A model generated the notes under the pieces. It made no database searches. It was not told the DNA's origin and saw only the letters and a program-made list of their open reading frames with translations. Positions 62,340 to 64,000 of a DNA stretch of 64,000 bases are shown here, one piece after another. This DNA comes from Paenibacillus sp. FSL W8-0426. GTDB taxonomy: Bacteria; Bacillota; Bacilli; Paenibacillales; Paenibacillaceae. A program made the position numbers and the translations under genes. Within the stretch, counting starts at the first letter, position 1. Each line of letters begins with the position of its first letter. The DNA lies in the NCBI RefSeq assembly GCF_037969725.1, contig NZ_CP150203.1:2310001-2374000 (forward strand), given 5' to 3'.

Positions 62340-63080
62340 ATGGACAACACAGAGAAAGAACAGTGGGAAGCGGAACATGAACCGGAGGGGATCGCCGATT
62401 TTCCGGATAACGAGGAACTCGTAATTACACGCGTGGACAGGCTGAAGAGCCGGGAAGCACGGTATCGCATCACTTTTGGGACGTACTCGTTAACCGTACT
62501 GGAAGACGTTATGATCAAGTATCGCATGACCAAAGGGAATACGTTTGTGAAGCGGGATTTGGAAAAAATCGTTGTGGCGGACGAGCGCCAGCGCATCTAT
62601 GTGCAGTCATTGCGATATCTTGAACATAAGCAGCGGACCCGGCGAGAATTGGCCCAGAAGCTTCAACAAAAACAGTTTGAGGTAACATTGATTGAAGATG
62701 TGCTGGATCAGCTGGAGCGGGAGAAACTCGTTGATGATCAGTGGTTTGCAAAGGAATGGACGAGACAGCGTATGACAGGCCAGCGGAAGGGAAAACTGTG
62801 GATAAGGCAGGAACTGCGCCAAAAAGGCGTATCCAATGATCTCATTGCCGAGGCTTTGCAAGAAGTTAGCGCGCACGATGAGTTTGAAACTGCCCTGCTA
62901 GCAGGTCGAAAAAAGTGGAAGCAGGTTAAAGGTGACATTTCCGAAAAAAAACGTAAAACATTTCCCTTTCTGGTTCGCCGCGGATTTCCCATGGATATGG
63001 TTCGTCGTGCGGTGAATGTTCTGATCGAGGAAGATGGCGAGACGGACAACGAAGAGCATGAAAGTTGGTTATGGGATTAA
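62340..63080 (+). CDS. recX: Regulatory protein RecX
   Basis: Modulator that inhibits RecA filaments. The 246-residue protein has an N-terminal extension (about 1-85), then RecX three-helix repeats (YLEHKQRTRRELAQKLQQKQFEVTLIEDVLDQLEREKLVDD, WTRQRMTGQRKGKLWIRQELRQKGVSNDLIAEAL and the third repeat to FLVRRGFPMDMVRRAVNVL). ATG 62340 follows GGGAGAGC. It sits 249 bases after recA and probably has its own transcription start, although I see no clear promoter. Confidence 0.92.
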   Translation: MDNTEKEQWEAEHEPEGIADFPDNEELVITRVDRLKSREARYRITFGTYSLTVLEDVMIKYRMTKGNTFVKRDLEKIVVADERQRIYVQSLRYLEHKQRTRRELAQKLQQKQFEVTLIEDVLDQLEREKLVDDQWFAKEWTRQRMTGQRKGKLWIRQELRQKGVSNDLIAEALQEVSAHDEFETALLAGRKKWKQVKGDISEKKRKTFPFLVRRGFPMDMVRRAVNVLIEEDGETDNEEHESWLWD

Positions 63081-63388
63081 CAGGACGATGTGCCAGGTTG
63101 CATTCTCTTGACAATTTATTTCGTCAAATACTAAAATGGACATGAGTCTGTAAGAATTGGGTAACCCTTTTTCCTTCCAAAAAAGCGGTTTCCGATTTCC
63201 AGGACTTTCAACCATTCATTGACTATGGTTCGCTTGAGAAGGCGGATAGTACGTGGAAACATGTACACTTGAAATGAAAATCGGCGGGGGATCGCCGTGA
63301 GTATTCGTATTCCCAAAATATGCGAGGTTTGAAAACAGAAAAAAGACCCAAGGAATGCCTTGGAGGAACCAACGAGGAGGTGAACAGT
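63081..63388 (+). other. 308-bp gap between recX and rny
   Basis: No supported gene. It holds the sigma-A promoter at 63108-63137, then about 250 nt of leader with one small hairpin (CCAAGG-AATG-CCTTGG, 63348-63363) and the rny Shine-Dalgarno GAGGAGGTGA. Confidence 0.6.
63108..63137 (+). promoter_or_regulatory. Sigma-A promoter of rny
   Basis: A perfect TTGACA at 63108-63113, an 18-base spacer and TAAAAT at 63132-63137. The predicted leader is about 245 nt. Confidence 0.7.
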
Positions 63389-64000
63389 ATGATAATCACG
63401 ATCGTTCTCGTTGTAGCCGCGCTATTCATTGGGTTCGGAGTCGGATATTTTATTCGCAAATCTCTTGCAGAGGCCAAAATTTCCAGTGCGGAACAAGCTG
63501 CCGTACAAATCGTTGAAAATGCGAAAAAAGAGGCAGAGGCGCTGAAAAAAGAGACGGTGCTGGAAGCAAAAGACGAAATCCATCGCATTCGCGCCGAAGC
63601 TGAAAAAGACACTCGTGAACGTCGAAATGAAATTCAACGACAAGAAAGACGATTGTTGCAAAAAGAAGAGTCGCTGGATAAAAAGATGGAATCACTCGAA
63701 CGTAAAGAAGAGCAAGTGGCTAACAAAGAGAAACGCATTGATGAGACACAGCAGCAAATTGAAATGATTTACAAAAGCCAGGTTACGGAGCTGGAGCGTA
63801 TCTCCAACCTCACCATGGAAGACGCACGCAGTATCATACTGTCCAACGTAGAGCAGGAAGTCCGTCATGAGACGGCTCAGATGATCAAGGACATTGAACA
63901 GCAGGCGAAGGAAGAGGCGGACAAAAAATCCCGCGAAATTATTACCCTGGCCATCCAGCGTTGCGCGGCAGATCACGTGGCAGAAACGACGGTATCTGTT
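63389..64000 (+). CDS. rny: Ribonuclease Y, 5' part (cut by window end)
   Basis: Membrane-anchored endoribonuclease that starts bulk mRNA decay. The visible 204 codons encode an N-terminal transmembrane helix ([21 protein letters not shown]) and the long charged coiled coil (about 30-195, rich in Glu, Lys, Arg and Gln) that precedes the KH domain. The reading frame runs open to the last base, ending at AETTVSV just where the KH domain begins; the KH and HD domains lie beyond the window. ATG 63389 follows GAGGAGGTGA. Confidence 0.95.
   Translation, partial: MIITIVLVVAALFIGFGVGYFIRKSLAEAKISSAEQAAVQIVENAKKEAEALKKETVLEAKDEIHRIRAEAEKDTRERRNEIQRQERRLLQKEESLDKKMESLERKEEQVANKEKRIDETQQQIEMIYKSQVTELERISNLTMEDARSIILSNVEQEVRHETAQMIKDIEQQAKEEADKKSREIITLAIQRCAADHVAETTVSV

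Overview
The window looks like a chromosomal backbone segment of an endospore-forming, flagellated, low-to-mid G+C Firmicute, most probably Paenibacillus or a close relative. This is inferred from gene order, protein families, strong AGGAGG-type ribosome binding sites, frequent TTG starts and roughly 50 percent G+C by eye; no search was run. Every recognised gene lies on the + strand, and the order follows the Bacillus subtilis flhF-to-rny segment with several substitutions. I see no prophage, insertion sequence, CRISPR array, tRNA or rRNA.

Region 1 (1-11865) is the distal end of a fla/che operon: flhF, flhG, cheB, cheA, cheW, cheC, cheD, a small membrane protein, sigD, a FapA-family (DUF342) protein, an unknown protein, a SwrB-like anchored protein and a truncated MltG/YceG-like protein, closed by a terminator. 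Region 2 (11900-26006) carries translation, envelope and replication genes: rpsB, tsf, pyrH, frr, uppS, cdsA, dxr, rseP, an archaeal/eukaryotic-type proS, and polC. The dxr-rseP gap of about 800 bp holds only a terminator and broken ORFs. Region 3 (26028-37309) is the rimP-nusA-rnpM-ylxQ-infB-rbfA-nrnA-truB-ribF transcription/translation cluster, followed by rpsO and pnp.

Region 4 (37387-51746) is enriched in sporulation and cell-wall precursor genes: a YlxY-type deacetylase homologue behind a sigma-E-like promoter, an M16 peptidase, dut, dpaA-dpaB behind a sigma-K-like promoter, dapG-dapA (asd is not next to them), an RNase J with a long structured leader, tepA, ylzJ, spoIIIE, and sleB behind a sigma-G-like promoter. 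The products connect: DapG and DapA make the precursor that DpaA/DpaB turn into spore dipicolinate, SpoIIIE pumps DNA into the forespore, and SleB later degrades the cortex.

Region 5 (51827-64000) carries ymfF-ymfH-ymfI (EF-P modification), ymfJ behind a sigma-G-like promoter, ymfK (ACT plus P-loop), a RodZ-like protein, a 54-residue membrane protein, a YajQ-family gene, pgsA, cinA, recA with an SOS box, recX, and the 5' part of rny, which is cut by the window end.

I found no obviously new multi-gene system. The points most worth a second look are the structured leader before RNase J, the 11-bp inverted repeat around the dpaA sigma-K-like promoter, the degenerate dxr-rseP gap, the archaeal-type ProRS at the normal proS locus, and the ACT plus P-loop protein YmfK.
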